A stretch of 64,000 bases of DNA from assembly GCA_020161405.1 (NCBI GenBank), contig JAIUOD010000003.1, forward strand, positions 529,392 to 593,391, written 5' to 3'. This document shows positions 44,643-53,708 of the stretch, in pieces. The notes under the pieces were generated by a model. It did not search any database. It saw nothing but the letters and a program-made list of their open reading frames with translations, and was not told where the DNA came from. Made by a program: the position numbers and the translations under genes. The stretch comes from Pseudomonadota bacterium (GTDB taxonomy: Bacteria; Pseudomonadota; Alphaproteobacteria; Caulobacterales; Aquidulcibacteraceae). Numbering within the stretch: position 1 is the stretch's first letter; each line of letters opens with the position of its first letter.

Positions 44643-46559
44643 TTTATAATGTAGCGCAAGTTTAAAATTACGCCCTGGTCTTGGTAAATAATCTTGAAGC
44701 ACAGAAGTATGTTCACGGACTTCTTGGTCTGTAATATTTTGCGCGGCAAAAATAATTTCAAGATTTTTCACGCTTTGCGGCCTGAAAGTCATTTCAAGAT
44801 TTACCACATTTGCCGATTTTGAAGCAGTTTCAAATTCGGCAAGTTTCTTTTGTGCACCAATATGTTCAAGTTCAAGGCGTAATTTATGATTTTCACCTTG
44901 AATATCAAAACCAAGCCTTGCGGCCATTGGCGGTATTCTTGGGATATAAGTATCATCCTTAAATTTGCCTTCAACCTTATCAAGACCTAAATCCAGATCA
45001 AAATCATGGTTTTTAAATTCGCCGATGTGATAAGCAATTCTTGCTTCGTAACCTTTTAAAGTCGCATCTTTTTGAATGGCTTGATATATTGGTAAATCGC
45101 CATCTAAATCGCCAGTATTGGCAAAGCTGATGAAATTATCAAATGATATTTGCCAAATATTGGCATCAATATCGAATTTCGATTTCTTATATTTTAAACC
45201 TAATTCAATTGATTTTGCGCCTTCTATTTTCAAATTTGGATCGCCAATTTCTACACTTTGGGTTGCAGCATGTGGGCCATTTGCGAATAATTCGGTTTCG
45301 GTTGGAATTCTCTCGCTTGAACTTGCAATCAATGCTATTTTAAAACCATCAAAAGGTTTTATGAAACCAGTTGCAGAATAATTTTGTGCGTCAAACTTTC
45401 TTGCGCCCGCAAGGCCAGAATATTCGACATTATCAATACGCGCGCCAAATTCAGCACCCCATTTTGCATTTTCATATAATTCAACAAAGAAAACACCATG
45501 ATTTTTATTAGTAACAGGCAAGATAAATGCTTCGTCGCCAATTGCTTCAAAATCACGTTTTGCAAATTGGAAACCTGCCATACCATCAAAATTACCAGTT
45601 TTAGCTTGGCGGATTTCGATACGCGCTTCATGGCCTTTTACGTTAAAAACTGTGCCAATTTCGCCAGTGTTTTCAACTTCGGCATGTGAATATTTGCCGC
45701 TTGTGCCGTTGAACGTGATTTCTTTGAAAAACCCGCCAAGATTATGTGCACCATTGAAATCCCAACGTTTTTGATCAAGCTCGATATGAGCTTCTTCATT
45801 TGGAATGCCGTAAAGATTATCTTCTTTATGGGCACCAATTCCAACATGCCAATCCCTTGCAATATAATTTACACTTGCGCCATAATTTTTAATATCGCCA
45901 TAAGTGCTTGGCACACGGCCTTTTGTTTCGTCACCGGTTATTGCGCGTAAAGCGCCCGATTGAACATAGCCCGGAATTCTATAATCATTAGATTCGCGGC
46001 GCGAGCCATTAATTTGAAATAGTAAATTTCCAGAAACAGCCTTTAATTTCAATGCCTGTGCGTTTGAATCATCGACACTTCCAAATCCTAAAAACACGTC
46101 GCCAGTAAGTTTTTCTTTTGGCAATACAGATTGGAATTGACCATCATTAATATTAACAATGCCGCCAATAGCATTACCGCCATATCTTAACGCCGATGCG
46201 CCCTTTAAAACTTCTATTGATTGCGCTTCAAGACCGTCAATTGCAACCGCATGATCTGGCGAGATTGTACTAGCATCAACACCCTGAACGCCATTTACAA
46301 GCATTCTTATTCTATCTTCGCCAAGGCCGCGAATAATAGGACGCGATGCATTTGGGCCATAAAAAGTAGAACTTATACCAGGCTTTGCAGAAAGTGTTTC
46401 GCCAATTCCACCTGCCATTGATGCAATCAAAGCCTCATTACGGCTTACAATTTCAACCGATTGATTAATTTTGTCTTTGCTACGACCGTATGATGAAGTT
46501 ACGATTATTGTTTCTGAATTTGTGTTTTGGTGAATTGCTGGTGGCGCATCGAGAAACAT
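44637..46559 (-). CDS. TonB-dependent receptor, ZnuD-like, without visible signal peptide
   Basis: 640 residues. The plug domain contains GGIGETLSAKPGISSTFYG, RPIIRGLGEDRIRMLVNGV and LEAQSIEVLKGASALRYGGNAIGGIVNI; the remainder is a beta barrel ending in a C-terminal aromatic/hydrophobic residue pattern (KLALHYKL). Several segments (ASSSERIPTETELFANGPHAATQSVEIGDPNLKIE) resemble ZnuD zinc receptors, and a Zur-like box precedes the gene. The histidine-rich loop of ZnuD is not evident. Oddly, the ATG (with GGAG 7 bases upstream) opens directly with FLDAPPAIHQNTNSET, and an in-frame stop lies about 45 bases upstream, so no export signal is seen. Confidence 0.85.
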   Translation of the reverse strand: MFLDAPPAIHQNTNSETIIVTSSYGRSKDKINQSVEIVSRNEALIASMAGGIGETLSAKPGISSTFYGPNASRPIIRGLGEDRIRMLVNGVQGVDASTISPDHAVAIDGLEAQSIEVLKGASALRYGGNAIGGIVNINDGQFQSVLPKEKLTGDVFLGFGSVDDSNAQALKLKAVSGNLLFQINGSRRESNDYRIPGYVQSGALRAITGDETKGRVPSTYGDIKNYGASVNYIARDWHVGIGAHKEDNLYGIPNEEAHIELDQKRWDFNGAHNLGGFFKEITFNGTSGKYSHAEVENTGEIGTVFNVKGHEARIEIRQAKTGNFDGMAGFQFAKRDFEAIGDEAFILPVTNKNHGVFFVELYENAKWGAEFGARIDNVEYSGLAGARKFDAQNYSATGFIKPFDGFKIALIASSSERIPTETELFANGPHAATQSVEIGDPNLKIEGAKSIELGLKYKKSKFDIDANIWQISFDNFISFANTGDLDGDLPIYQAIQKDATLKGYEARIAYHIGEFKNHDFDLDLGLDKVEGKFKDDTYIPRIPPMAARLGFDIQGENHKLRLELEHIGAQKKLAEFETASKSANVVNLEMTFRPQSVKNLEIIFAAQNITDQEVREHTSVLQDYLPRPGRNFKLALHYKL

Positions 46560-46578
46560 GTAAAGCTCCGAACTATTG

Positions 46579-46597
46579 AATGTTATATTATAACGTT
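46579..46597 (-). promoter_or_regulatory. Zur-like operator upstream of the TonB receptor
   Basis: AATGTTATA-T-TATAACGTT is a 19-base palindrome with one mismatched pair out of nine. It matches the core of the enterobacterial Zur consensus (ATGTTATA-W-TATAACAT) closely. It lies 20 bases before the receptor start codon. Repression by zinc-loaded Zur is inferred. Confidence 0.7.
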
Positions 46598-46644
46598 ACA
46601 GCTCTAAAAGCTATTTTTCAATAGTTTTTATGTAATTTATCAAA

Positions 46645-46676
46645 ACAAAAAGCCGCCCAATCTTGGGCGGCTTTTT
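46645..46676 (-). terminator. Rho-independent terminator of the alpha ribosomal operon
   Basis: Stem AAGCCGCCCA with TGGGCGGCTT (46650-46672) lies just beyond the rplQ stop codon. On the minus strand it is followed by a T tract. It separates the ribosomal operon from the downstream TonB receptor. Confidence 0.92.
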
Positions 46677-46695
46677 ATAATAGATTTTAAAAAAA

Positions 46696-47103
46696 CTATT
46701 CAGCGTCTACTAATACAGGACCAGAATCTTGGCCTTTTGCATCTGTATCGCGATCAACGAATTCGATAACTGCAACTGGTGCATTATCTCCATGACGGAA
46801 ACCCGCCTTCATGATGCGAAGGTAACCGCCATTACGTTCTTGATAACGTGGTGCGATTACGTCGAATAGTTTTTTCGCTTGTGTTTCATCGCCCATGCGA
46901 GAAATTACAAGACGACGATTAGCAAGACCACCTTTTTTTGCCAAAGTAACCAAACGCTCAACAACTGGGCGAAGTTCTTTTGCTTTTGGCAAAGTAGTTG
47001 TGATTTGCTCGTGCTTAATTAAGCTAGCTGCCATATTTGCAAACATAGCATCGCGGTGCTCATGCGTGCGATTTAGTTTGCGATGACCGTGTGCGTGACG
47101 CAT
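46696..47103 (-). CDS. rplQ: 50S ribosomal protein L17
   Basis: 135 residues. The N-terminal [20 protein letters not shown] and [25 protein letters not shown] are the L17 signature. It binds 23S rRNA near the exit tunnel. Last gene of the alpha operon, 51 bases after rpoA, followed by a strong terminator. The C-terminus has an extra acidic tail ([18 protein letters not shown]). Confidence 0.97.
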   Translation of the reverse strand: MRHAHGHRKLNRTHEHRDAMFANMAASLIKHEQITTTLPKAKELRPVVERLVTLAKKGGLANRRLVISRMGDETQAKKLFDVIAPRYQERNGGYLRIMKAGFRHGDNAPVAVIEFVDRDTDAKGQDSGPVLVDAE

Positions 47104-47154
47104 TTTCTTACTCCAAAGCCCTTAGTTTCATATATGACTTAAGGGCAAAATTAA

Positions 47155-48198
47155 TTACATTTGATCTTCGAATTTTTTAGCTAATTCATCGATATGCTCT
47201 GGCGGCCAATTTGGTGCATCCATACCAAGGTGTAGACCCATTTGCGCCAAAACTTCTTTGATTTCATTTAATGACTTACGGCCAAAGTTTGGCGTACGTA
47301 ACATTTCACCTTCAGTGCGCTGAATAAGGTCACCGATGTAGATGATATTGTCATTTTTCAAGCAATTTGCAGAACGAACAGAAAGTTCAAGTTCTTCAAC
47401 GCGTTTCAACAAGCCAGGATTGAATGGTAATTCAGGGCGTGTATCTTCTTGTTTTTTGCCTTTTGCTTCTTCGAAATTGATAAATACTTCAAGTTGATCT
47501 TGAATGATGCGCGCAGCATAAGCAACTGCATCTTCTGGGCTAATTGCGCCATTTGTTTCAACTTCAAGAACCAAACGATCATAATCAAGAACTTGACCAG
47601 AGCGTGTGTTTTCAACTTTATATGCAACGCGTTTTACAGGTGAATAAAGCGCATCAACAGCGATAAGGCCGATTTGCGCATCTTCAGGACGATTTGCACC
47701 CGCAGAAACATAACCTTTACCTGCTTCAACAGTGAACTCCATACGGATTTCAGCGCCATCATCAAGTGTGCAGATTACGTGTTCAGGGTTTAAGATTTCA
47801 ATGTCAGAACCAACATCAATATCGCCTGCTTTAACTTCACCAGGGCCAAGTGCGCGTAATAACATACGTTTTGGACCATCAGCATGCATTACCAATGATA
47901 CGCCTTTGATATTCAATACAATGTCGGTAACGTCTTCACGAACACCGGCCAAAGATGAAAACTCATGCAAAGCGCCATCAATTTGTACGCTTGTAATTGC
48001 CGCACCGCGAAGTGAAGACAATAACACGCGACGTAGAGCATTACCCAAAGTCATCCCGAAACCGCGTTCAAACGGCTCCGCAATTAACTTGGCTTTGCGT
48101 TTTGGATCAAAGCCATGCTCTATTACTGGCTTATCAGGGCGGATAAGCTCTTTCCAGTTTTTCTCTAATACTGGTTGTGGGTTTTCTTCATTACTCAT
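47155..48198 (-). CDS. rpoA: RNA polymerase alpha subunit
   Basis: 347 residues. The N-terminal domain ([33 protein letters not shown]) dimerises and starts polymerase assembly; a linker rich in Lys and Glu leads to the C-terminal domain ([42 protein letters not shown]) that contacts UP elements and activators. The order rpsM-rpsK-rpoA-rplQ is conserved. Confidence 0.98.
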   Translation of the reverse strand: MSNEENPQPVLEKNWKELIRPDKPVIEHGFDPKRKAKLIAEPFERGFGMTLGNALRRVLLSSLRGAAITSVQIDGALHEFSSLAGVREDVTDIVLNIKGVSLVMHADGPKRMLLRALGPGEVKAGDIDVGSDIEILNPEHVICTLDDGAEIRMEFTVEAGKGYVSAGANRPEDAQIGLIAVDALYSPVKRVAYKVENTRSGQVLDYDRLVLEVETNGAISPEDAVAYAARIIQDQLEVFINFEEAKGKKQEDTRPELPFNPGLLKRVEELELSVRSANCLKNDNIIYIGDLIQRTEGEMLRTPNFGRKSLNEIKEVLAQMGLHLGMDAPNWPPEHIDELAKKFEDQM

Positions 48199-48249
48199 GT
48201 TAAAACCAATTTCCGTTAAATACCGAACAAAATAAAAATGAAGACCCTA

Positions 48250-48639
48250 TTAAACGCGGCGGCGTTTCGGCGGGCGGCAACCATTGTGTGGAATTGGAGT
48301 TACATCACGAATTGAAGTAACGGTAAAACCAACGGCTTGCAAAGCACGAAGCGCGCTTTCACGACCAGCACCAGGGCCACAAACAGAAACCTCAACAGTG
48401 CGAAGTCCATGTTCAGCAGCTTTACGACCAGCTTCTTCAGCAGCAACTTGTGCAGCATAAGGAGTTGATTTACGAGAGCCTTTAAAGCCCATCATACCCG
48501 CAGACGCCCAAGAAATTGTATTACCTTGTGTGTCAGCGATAGTAATCATTGTATTATTGAACGATGCATTAACATGAACTACACCAGTAGAAATGTTTTT
48601 ACGTTCCTTGCGTTTTAAACGCGTGGTATCTTTTGCCAT
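48250..48639 (-). CDS. rpsK: 30S ribosomal protein S11
   Basis: 129 residues. The segment [30 protein letters not shown] and the C-terminal [16 protein letters not shown] are diagnostic. S11 lines the platform at the mRNA exit. It lies 19 bases after rpsM and 51 bases before rpoA. Confidence 0.98.
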   Translation of the reverse strand: MAKDTTRLKRKERKNISTGVVHVNASFNNTMITIADTQGNTISWASAGMMGFKGSRKSTPYAAQVAAEEAGRKAAEHGLRTVEVSVCGPGAGRESALRALQAVGFTVTSIRDVTPIPHNGCRPPKRRRV

Positions 48640-48658
48640 TTTACAATCTCAAAATCTA

Positions 48659-49039
48659 TTATTTACGAGCAGCTTGTTTTTTGCCAGCGATAGGTTTCGC
48701 AGGGCCTTTGCGAGTGCGTGCATTTGTATGCGTACGCTGACCGCGAACAGGAAGACCACGACGGTGGCGTAAACCACGATAGCAGCCCAAGTCCATAAGA
48801 CGTTTAACGTTCATAGAAGTTTCACGACGCAAATCACCTTCTACAAGGTAATCTTTGTCGATAGCTTCGCGGATCGCAAGAACTTCTGCATCTGTTAATT
48901 GATTAACGCGGCGCTCCTCGGTGATTGAAACTTTTTCGCAAATTTCTTTCGCCATCGCAGGACCGATGCCATGAATATATTGAAGCGCAATAATTACGCG
49001 CTTATTAGTAGGAATATTGACGCCAGCTATACGGGCCAC
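48659..49039 (-). CDS. rpsM: 30S ribosomal protein S13
   Basis: 126 residues. The start is GTG ([15 protein letters not shown]). [13 protein letters not shown] is the helix-hairpin-helix, and [23 protein letters not shown] is the basic C-terminal signature. S13 sits in the head of the 30S subunit and touches tRNA and 50S bridges. It is the first gene of the segment rpsM-rpsK-rpoA-rplQ, which is cut off from adk by the catalase gene. Confidence 0.97.
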   Translation of the reverse strand: MARIAGVNIPTNKRVIIALQYIHGIGPAMAKEICEKVSITEERRVNQLTDAEVLAIREAIDKDYLVEGDLRRETSMNVKRLMDLGCYRGLRHRRGLPVRGQRTHTNARTRKGPAKPIAGKKQAARK

Positions 49040-49171
49040 TACACACTCTCCAGTTTAAATATCAAAGACGCAAGACGTGTTTAAATAATTTTTAAATCAT
49101 GCCTAAAAGCGCAACTGTAAATCGTCCTACGCCAATTAAGGAATCATCAGACAAAGCAGTTGCGCGAAACG

Positions 49172-49188
49172 CCAAACAAATTGTTTGG
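49172..49188. promoter_or_regulatory. Palindrome CCAAACAA-A-TTGTTTGG near the rpsM transcription start
   Basis: Two 8-base arms (49172-49179 and 49181-49188) around one central base begin just after the predicted -10 box of the rpsM promoter. A repressor overlapping the transcription start is possible. No known regulator is assigned. Confidence 0.45.
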
Positions 49189-49191
49189 GTC

Positions 49192-49219
49192 TCTATATAT
49201 GAAGATTCGAAATCGTCAA
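49192..49219 (-). promoter_or_regulatory. Candidate promoter of rpsM-rpsK-rpoA-rplQ
   Basis: On the minus strand TTGACG (49214-49219) and TATAGA (49192-49197) are separated by 16 bases. The spacer contains GATTC, a CcrM target, so methylation could affect it. A separate promoter is needed because catalase interrupts the operon here. Confidence 0.5.
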
Positions 49220-49332
49220 GCGCGTGCACTGTTAAGTTGTAAGAAACTGCAGTTTTATTCACCTTACATATTGGTATTTATATAGAATGAGAGTTATATT
49301 TATTTTGTGACAATAATAAACAATAATTAACT

Positions 49333-49347
49333 ATAGATAAAATCTAT
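49333..49347. promoter_or_regulatory. OxyR-like half-site upstream of catalase
   Basis: ATAGATAAAATCTAT matches the OxyR pattern ATAGnTnnnAnCTAT at every defined base, and is centred about 79 bases before the catalase start codon. A second full half-site is not clear on either side. Activation under peroxide stress is inferred from this site and the gene it precedes. Confidence 0.6.
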
Positions 49348-49418
49348 ATTAATAAACATTATAATTAATTTGCTTAATGGAGCAGATAGAAATATCTTCA
49401 AGTTAAGGAGATATTGAA

Positions 49419-50855
49419 ATGTCAAAGAAATTAACCACAGCCTTTGGAGCGCCAGTTGTTGATAATCAAAATACAATAACCGCCGGACCACGTGGCCCAA
49501 TGCTTTTACAAGATGTATGGTTTTTAGAAAAACTTGCCCATTTTGACCGTGAAGTTATTCCAGAAAGAAGGATGCACGCAAAGGGTTCAGGTGCATACGG
49601 AACTTTTACCGTTACACACGATATTACAAAATATACGCGTGCAAAAATATTTAGTGAAATTGGTAAAAAAACCGAATTATTCGCAAGGTTTACAACAGTT
49701 GCGGGTGAAAGAGGTGCCGCAGATGCAGAACGCGATATTCGTGGCTTTGCACTTAAATTCTATACTGAAGAAGGTAATTGGGATTTAGTTGGAAATAATA
49801 CGCCAGTATTCTTTTTACGCGACCCATTAAAATTCCCAGATTTAAACCATGCAGTTAAGCGCGACCCACGCACAAATATGCGAAGCGCAAAAAATAATTG
49901 GGATTTTTGGACGTCCCTACCCGAAGCCTTACATCAGGTTACAATTGTAATGTCTGATAGAGGTATTCCAGCAAGCTATCGCCACATGCACGGCTTTGGT
50001 TCACATACTTTTAGCTTCATTAATGCCAAAAATGAACGCCATTGGGTTAAATTCCACTTTGAAACACAGCAAGGGATTAAAAACTTGACCGATGCCGAAG
50101 CCGAGGCATTAATTGGTAAAGACCGCGAAAGTCATCAAAAGGATTTATATGAAGCAATTGAAAATAAAAACTTTCCAAAGTGGAAGCTAAAAATTCAAAT
50201 AATGCCAGAAGCCGATGCCTCTAAAGTTCCATATAATCCGTTTGATTTAACAAAAGTATGGCCTCATGCCGATTATCCACTTATTGATGTTGGCGAATTT
50301 GAATTAAATAGAAATCCAGAAAACTTCTTTGCAGAAGTTGAACAATCAGCTTTTAACCCTGCAAATGTTGTTCCGGGTATTTCATTTAGCCCTGATAAAA
50401 TGTTGCAAGGCCGCTTATTTTCGTATGGTGATGCGCAAAGATACCGCCTTGGTGTAAATCATTATCAAATACCGGTTAATGCACCCAAATGCCCATATCA
50501 TCATTATCACCGCGATGGCGCAATGCGCGTTGATGGCAATTTTGGTTCAACCCTTGGATATGAGCCAAACAATGAAAAACAATGGCCGCAGCAGCCTGAT
50601 TATTCTGAACCACCACTTTCAATAGAGGGCGTTGCGGATCATTGGAATCATAGAGTTGATGAAGATTATTATTCACAAGTGACCGCTTTATTTAATCTAA
50701 TGTCGAAAGAGCAAAAAAAGCAATTATTTGAAAATACCGCACGATCAATTGGACCAGCACCAAAAGAAATACAAATGCGCCATATAAATAATTGCATCAA
50801 AGCCTCTAAGGAATATGGCGAGGGCGTGGCGAATGCACTTGGATTAAAAATTTAA
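49419..50855 (+). CDS. Monofunctional heme catalase, small-subunit (clade 3) type
   Basis: 478 residues. The catalytic histidine is His53 in [13 protein letters not shown]; the catalytic asparagine is in [22 protein letters not shown] (about Asn126); the heme-ligand tyrosine is in [16 protein letters not shown] near residue 337. The enzyme breaks down hydrogen peroxide. AAGGAGAT precedes the ATG. The gene is on the plus strand between adk and rpsM of the ribosomal supercluster, a place normally without genes, and is bordered by an OxyR-like site and a bidirectional terminator, so it looks like a self-contained inserted cassette. Confidence 0.96.
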   Translation: MSKKLTTAFGAPVVDNQNTITAGPRGPMLLQDVWFLEKLAHFDREVIPERRMHAKGSGAYGTFTVTHDITKYTRAKIFSEIGKKTELFARFTTVAGERGAADAERDIRGFALKFYTEEGNWDLVGNNTPVFFLRDPLKFPDLNHAVKRDPRTNMRSAKNNWDFWTSLPEALHQVTIVMSDRGIPASYRHMHGFGSHTFSFINAKNERHWVKFHFETQQGIKNLTDAEAEALIGKDRESHQKDLYEAIENKNFPKWKLKIQIMPEADASKVPYNPFDLTKVWPHADYPLIDVGEFELNRNPENFFAEVEQSAFNPANVVPGISFSPDKMLQGRLFSYGDAQRYRLGVNHYQIPVNAPKCPYHHYHRDGAMRVDGNFGSTLGYEPNNEKQWPQQPDYSEPPLSIEGVADHWNHRVDEDYYSQVTALFNLMSKEQKKQLFENTARSIGPAPKEIQMRHINNCIKASKEYGEGVANALGLKI

Positions 50856-50870
50856 TTCCACAAATAATAA

Positions 50871-50893
50871 AGCCCGAAACAATGTTTCGGGCT
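50871..50893. terminator. Bidirectional terminator between catalase and adk
   Basis: AGCCCGAAAC (50871-50880) pairs with GTTTCGGGCT (50884-50893) around AAT, with A/T-rich flanks on both sides. It can end the catalase and the adk transcripts, separating the spc block from rpsM. Confidence 0.85.
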
Positions 50894-50919
50894 ATAATAT
50901 TGTAATTTGTAATTTTTAT

Positions 50920-51480
50920 TCAAGCTAAAGCTGTGTCGATTGATGCTGCAACGCTTGCAATATCTGCCATGCCGTCAACCTCGGTTATGATGCCGCGTGT
51001 TGCATAATATGGAAGCAATGGTGCTGTTTGTGCATTATAAGCATCAAGGCGTTTTGAGAAAGTCTCTGGGTTGTCGTCTGCCCTGCCCTGATCTTCGAAG
51101 CGTTTTGTAACGCGTGCAAGAAGCGCAGTGTCATCAACAACAAGGCGAACCACTTTGTCGATTTTTTGACCTTTATCGGCAAGTAATTTGTCTAATGCTT
51201 CGGCTTGTGGAACAGTTCTTGGGAAACCATCAAAGATAAAGCCCGCTGCATTTGGATTTAACTCTAATTGTTCAGCAATAAGCGCAATTACGATTTCATC
51301 GGTCACCAATTGACCATTATCCATAATATCGGCAACTTTATTACCAAGCTCAGAACCAGAGGCACGTGCAGCGCGCAACATATCACCAGTAGAAAGTTGT
51401 ATGAAACCACGTTCTTCAACAAGGCGTTTGGCTTGCGTACCTTTACCTGCTGCTGGTGGTCCAAAAAGAATTAAGTTCAT
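50920..51480 (-). CDS. adk: Adenylate kinase, short form
   Basis: 186 residues. It interconverts ATP + AMP and 2 ADP. The P-loop is GPPAAGKGTQAKRL; TGDMLRAA and GFIFDGFPRTVPQAEAL are family signatures; RVTKRFEDQGRADDNPETFSKRL marks a short LID lacking the zinc or strand insertion of the long form. It follows secY, as in other bacteria. The spc-adk unit then stops at the terminator beside catalase. Confidence 0.97.
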   Translation of the reverse strand: MNLILFGPPAAGKGTQAKRLVEERGFIQLSTGDMLRAARASGSELGNKVADIMDNGQLVTDEIVIALIAEQLELNPNAAGFIFDGFPRTVPQAEALDKLLADKGQKIDKVVRLVVDDTALLARVTKRFEDQGRADDNPETFSKRLDAYNAQTAPLLPYYATRGIITEVDGMADIASVAASIDTALA

Positions 51481-51525
51481 ACCCCGTCTCCCCCGTGTAG
51501 TTGCGTTATGAACTAACGCTTTGCC

Positions 51526-52893
51526 TTATCTGCGCTTTCCCTTCAACTTAGACTTTTTGGCTAGTCCTTCGTATTGATGCGCCATCATGTGTGAATGGAT
51601 TTGCCCAACTGTATCGATTGTTACAGAAACAACGATTAAGATTGAAGTACCACCTAAATAGAATTGCATTCCAGTTAATGAGAATACAATCTCCGGAACC
51701 ACACAAACGATTACCAAGAAGCTTGCGCCTATAACAGTAAGGCGTGTTAATACCTTGTCCAAATATTCAGCAGTTTTTGCGCCAGGGCGAATGCCAGGCA
51801 AGAAACCACCATATTTACGCAAATTATCAGCTGTTTCTTCTGTATTGAATACGATTGAAGTGTAGAAGATTGCAAAGAATACAATCAAAGCTGCATAAAG
51901 GAACAAGAATAATGGTTTACCATGTCCCATTTGTGCCGCTGCTTCACGTAAAAACTCTTGTGCGCCAGATACCCAAGCAGGTGTGTTCGGACCAGTTGCA
52001 CCATTTCCTAAGAAACTTAAAACCGTTGCAGGAAGCAATAATAGTGAAGATGCAAAAATTGGTGGAATAACGCCAGAAGTGTTTAATTTCAAAGGCAGGA
52101 ATGAAGTATCGCCTTGATAAATTTTATTACCAACTTGACGCTTTGGATATTGAATAACCACCCTGCGTTGTGAACGTTCAATAAATACGATGAACACAAC
52201 CGCGGCCATTAAAATTGCGATTAAAAGCAATATTGCGAAACCAGAAATGGTTCCATTTTGTGATAATTGCAATGCGCGGTAAATTGTATTTGGGATTTCA
52301 GCGACGATACCTGCAAAGATAATAAGCGAAACGCCATTACCAATACCACGTGCAGTGATTTGCTCACCAAGCCACATAAGGAATAAAGTGCCACCAGTTA
52401 ATGTAACAACAGTAGAAATTTCAAAAATCAGACCTGGATTAATAACAACGCCGACTTGACCTTCAAGTCCTTTGGCAATGCCCCAAGATTGGAAAACAGC
52501 AAGCAAAACAGCCAAATAACGAGTATATTGATTGATTTGCGCACGTCCTGCCTCACCTTCTTTTTTGATTTGCTCTAAGCGACCAGGAAAAGAAGATAAA
52601 AGTTGGATAATGATTGACGCAGAGATGTAAGGCATCACGTTCAATGCAAAAATTGCCAAGCGCTCTACAGCACCGCCTGAGAACGTGTTAAACATCCCCA
52701 AAATACCGCCCTGCGCCGACTTGAATGCTTGTTCAAAAGCAGAAATATCAATTCCCGGCATAGGCAAAAAAGTGCCTAAACGATATACTAATAAAGCACC
52801 TAGTGTGAACCAGATGCGAGATTGAAGATCTTTTGCTTTTGCAAAAGATGAAAAGTTTAAATTGGCTGCAAGTTGTTCTGCGGCTGAAGCCAT
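51526..52893 (-). CDS. secY: Protein translocase subunit SecY
   Basis: 455 residues, ten membrane helices. The channel protein of the Sec machinery. Signatures: RIWFTLGALLVYRLGTFLPMPGID; GGAVERLAIFALNVMPYISASIIIQLL; FIERSQRRVVIQYPKRQVG; SGVIPPIFASSLLLLPA. Between rplO and secY an 11-base hairpin with a T-rich tail (52983-53009) may reduce readthrough. Confidence 0.98.
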   Translation of the reverse strand: MASAAEQLAANLNFSSFAKAKDLQSRIWFTLGALLVYRLGTFLPMPGIDISAFEQAFKSAQGGILGMFNTFSGGAVERLAIFALNVMPYISASIIIQLLSSFPGRLEQIKKEGEAGRAQINQYTRYLAVLLAVFQSWGIAKGLEGQVGVVINPGLIFEISTVVTLTGGTLFLMWLGEQITARGIGNGVSLIIFAGIVAEIPNTIYRALQLSQNGTISGFAILLLIAILMAAVVFIVFIERSQRRVVIQYPKRQVGNKIYQGDTSFLPLKLNTSGVIPPIFASSLLLLPATVLSFLGNGATGPNTPAWVSGAQEFLREAAAQMGHGKPLFLFLYAALIVFFAIFYTSIVFNTEETADNLRKYGGFLPGIRPGAKTAEYLDKVLTRLTVIGASFLVIVCVVPEIVFSLTGMQFYLGGTSILIVVSVTIDTVGQIHSHMMAHQYEGLAKKSKLKGKRR

Positions 52894-52982
52894 TTTAATT
52901 TCTTTCTATAATTTTACGCTTGAACATTTCATGGATAGGTTAGGCAAAGCCTATTCAAAAAATGTTCCGCAGGTTAAAAATA

Positions 52983-53009
52983 ACAATAGCCCCTATATGG
53001 GGCTATTGT
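52983..53009 (-). terminator. Strong hairpin between rplO and secY
   Basis: ACAATAGCCCC (52983-52993) pairs perfectly with GGGGCTATTGT (52999-53009) around a 5-base loop, and on the minus strand it is followed by TTATTTTTAA. It resembles an intrinsic terminator or attenuator inside the spc operon, in the 131-base gap where most genes of the operon are tightly spaced. Confidence 0.7.
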
Positions 53010-53024
53010 CATATTTATACAAGA

Positions 53025-53501
53025 TTAAGCTTCTGCGGTTTTCTTTGCAGGAACAGTAACACTGCCACCTGCTTTTTCAATCGCTTCGATTGCTGTTTTG
53101 GTAGCACCAGAAACAGTCAATTTCAAAGCAACAGAGATTTCACCCGCACCAAGGATACGAACGCCATCTTTTACGCGACGAATAACGCCAGCAGCAACAA
53201 GACCAGCTTCATCAATTGCAGCGCCTGCTTGAAGTTTGCCAGCTTTTACAGCTGCTTCAAGGTCAGACAAATTAACCCACTGATGAGTTTTTGCATTCAA
53301 TTTGTTGAAGCCACGTTTTGGCATACGCATGTGAATTGGCATTTGACCGCCTTCGAAGCCATTGATCGAAACACCACGACGTGATTTTTGACCTTTGACA
53401 CCGCGACCGCAAGTTTTACCTTTGCCAGAACCCACACCACGGCCAACGCGCATACGCCCTTTAACCGCACCTTCATTATCATTGAGTTGGTTCAAATTCA
53501 T
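53025..53501 (-). CDS. rplO: 50S ribosomal protein L15
   Basis: 158 residues. The N-terminal [40 protein letters not shown] is a Gly/Arg-rich rRNA-binding arm; the C-terminal globular domain follows. It is 14 bases after rpmD. Confidence 0.97.
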   Translation of the reverse strand: MNLNQLNDNEGAVKGRMRVGRGVGSGKGKTCGRGVKGQKSRRGVSINGFEGGQMPIHMRMPKRGFNKLNAKTHQWVNLSDLEAAVKAGKLQAGAAIDEAGLVAAGVIRRVKDGVRILGAGEISVALKLTVSGATKTAIEAIEKAGGSVTVPAKKTAEA

Positions 53502-53518
53502 AATGTTTTCACGCTTGA

Positions 53519-53704
53519 TTAAGCGCGCTCCTCAATAATTGTAACAAGGTGAGCAACTTTACGAACCATGCCGCGAACAGCAGCAGTGTCTTCAAGTTCA
53601 CGCACTTTGTTTAAACGGTTTAGACCTAAACCAACCAAAGTATCACGTTGGTCAGATTTACGGCGAATTGGCGAACCAATTTGTTTTACTAGAATAGTAG
53701 CCAT
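53519..53704 (-). CDS. rpmD: 50S ribosomal protein L30
   Basis: 61 residues from the ATG at 53704, [30 protein letters not shown]; the frame extends upstream to 53770 into rpsE, but the family starts here. It starts 4 bases after the rpsE stop. The ferredoxin-like fold contacts 23S rRNA. Confidence 0.96.
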   Translation of the reverse strand: MATILVKQIGSPIRRKSDQRDTLVGLGLNRLNKVRELEDTAAVRGMVRKVAHLVTIIEERA

Positions 53705-53708
53705 CGAA

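Larger units (their letters stand above)
49040..49418. other. Divergent control region between rpsM and catalase
   Basis: 379 bases without a gene. Toward rpsM (minus) there is a candidate promoter TTGACG-16-TATAGA (49192-49219, minus strand) with a CcrM-type GATTC (49204-49208) in its spacer. A near-perfect palindrome CCAAACAA-A-TTGTTTGG (49172-49188) lies just past its -10 box. Toward catalase (plus) there is an OxyR-like site at 49333. The rest is AT-rich. Confidence 0.6.

Noticed and set aside
47732..48235. 167-codon plus-strand open frame opposite rpoA
   Set aside because: Antisense shadow of rpoA with Ser/Arg-rich unlikely composition.
49311..49369. A second OxyR half-site next to the one at 49333
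   Set aside because: Neither flank at the expected 7-base spacing matches ATAG...CTAT; only one half-site is supported.
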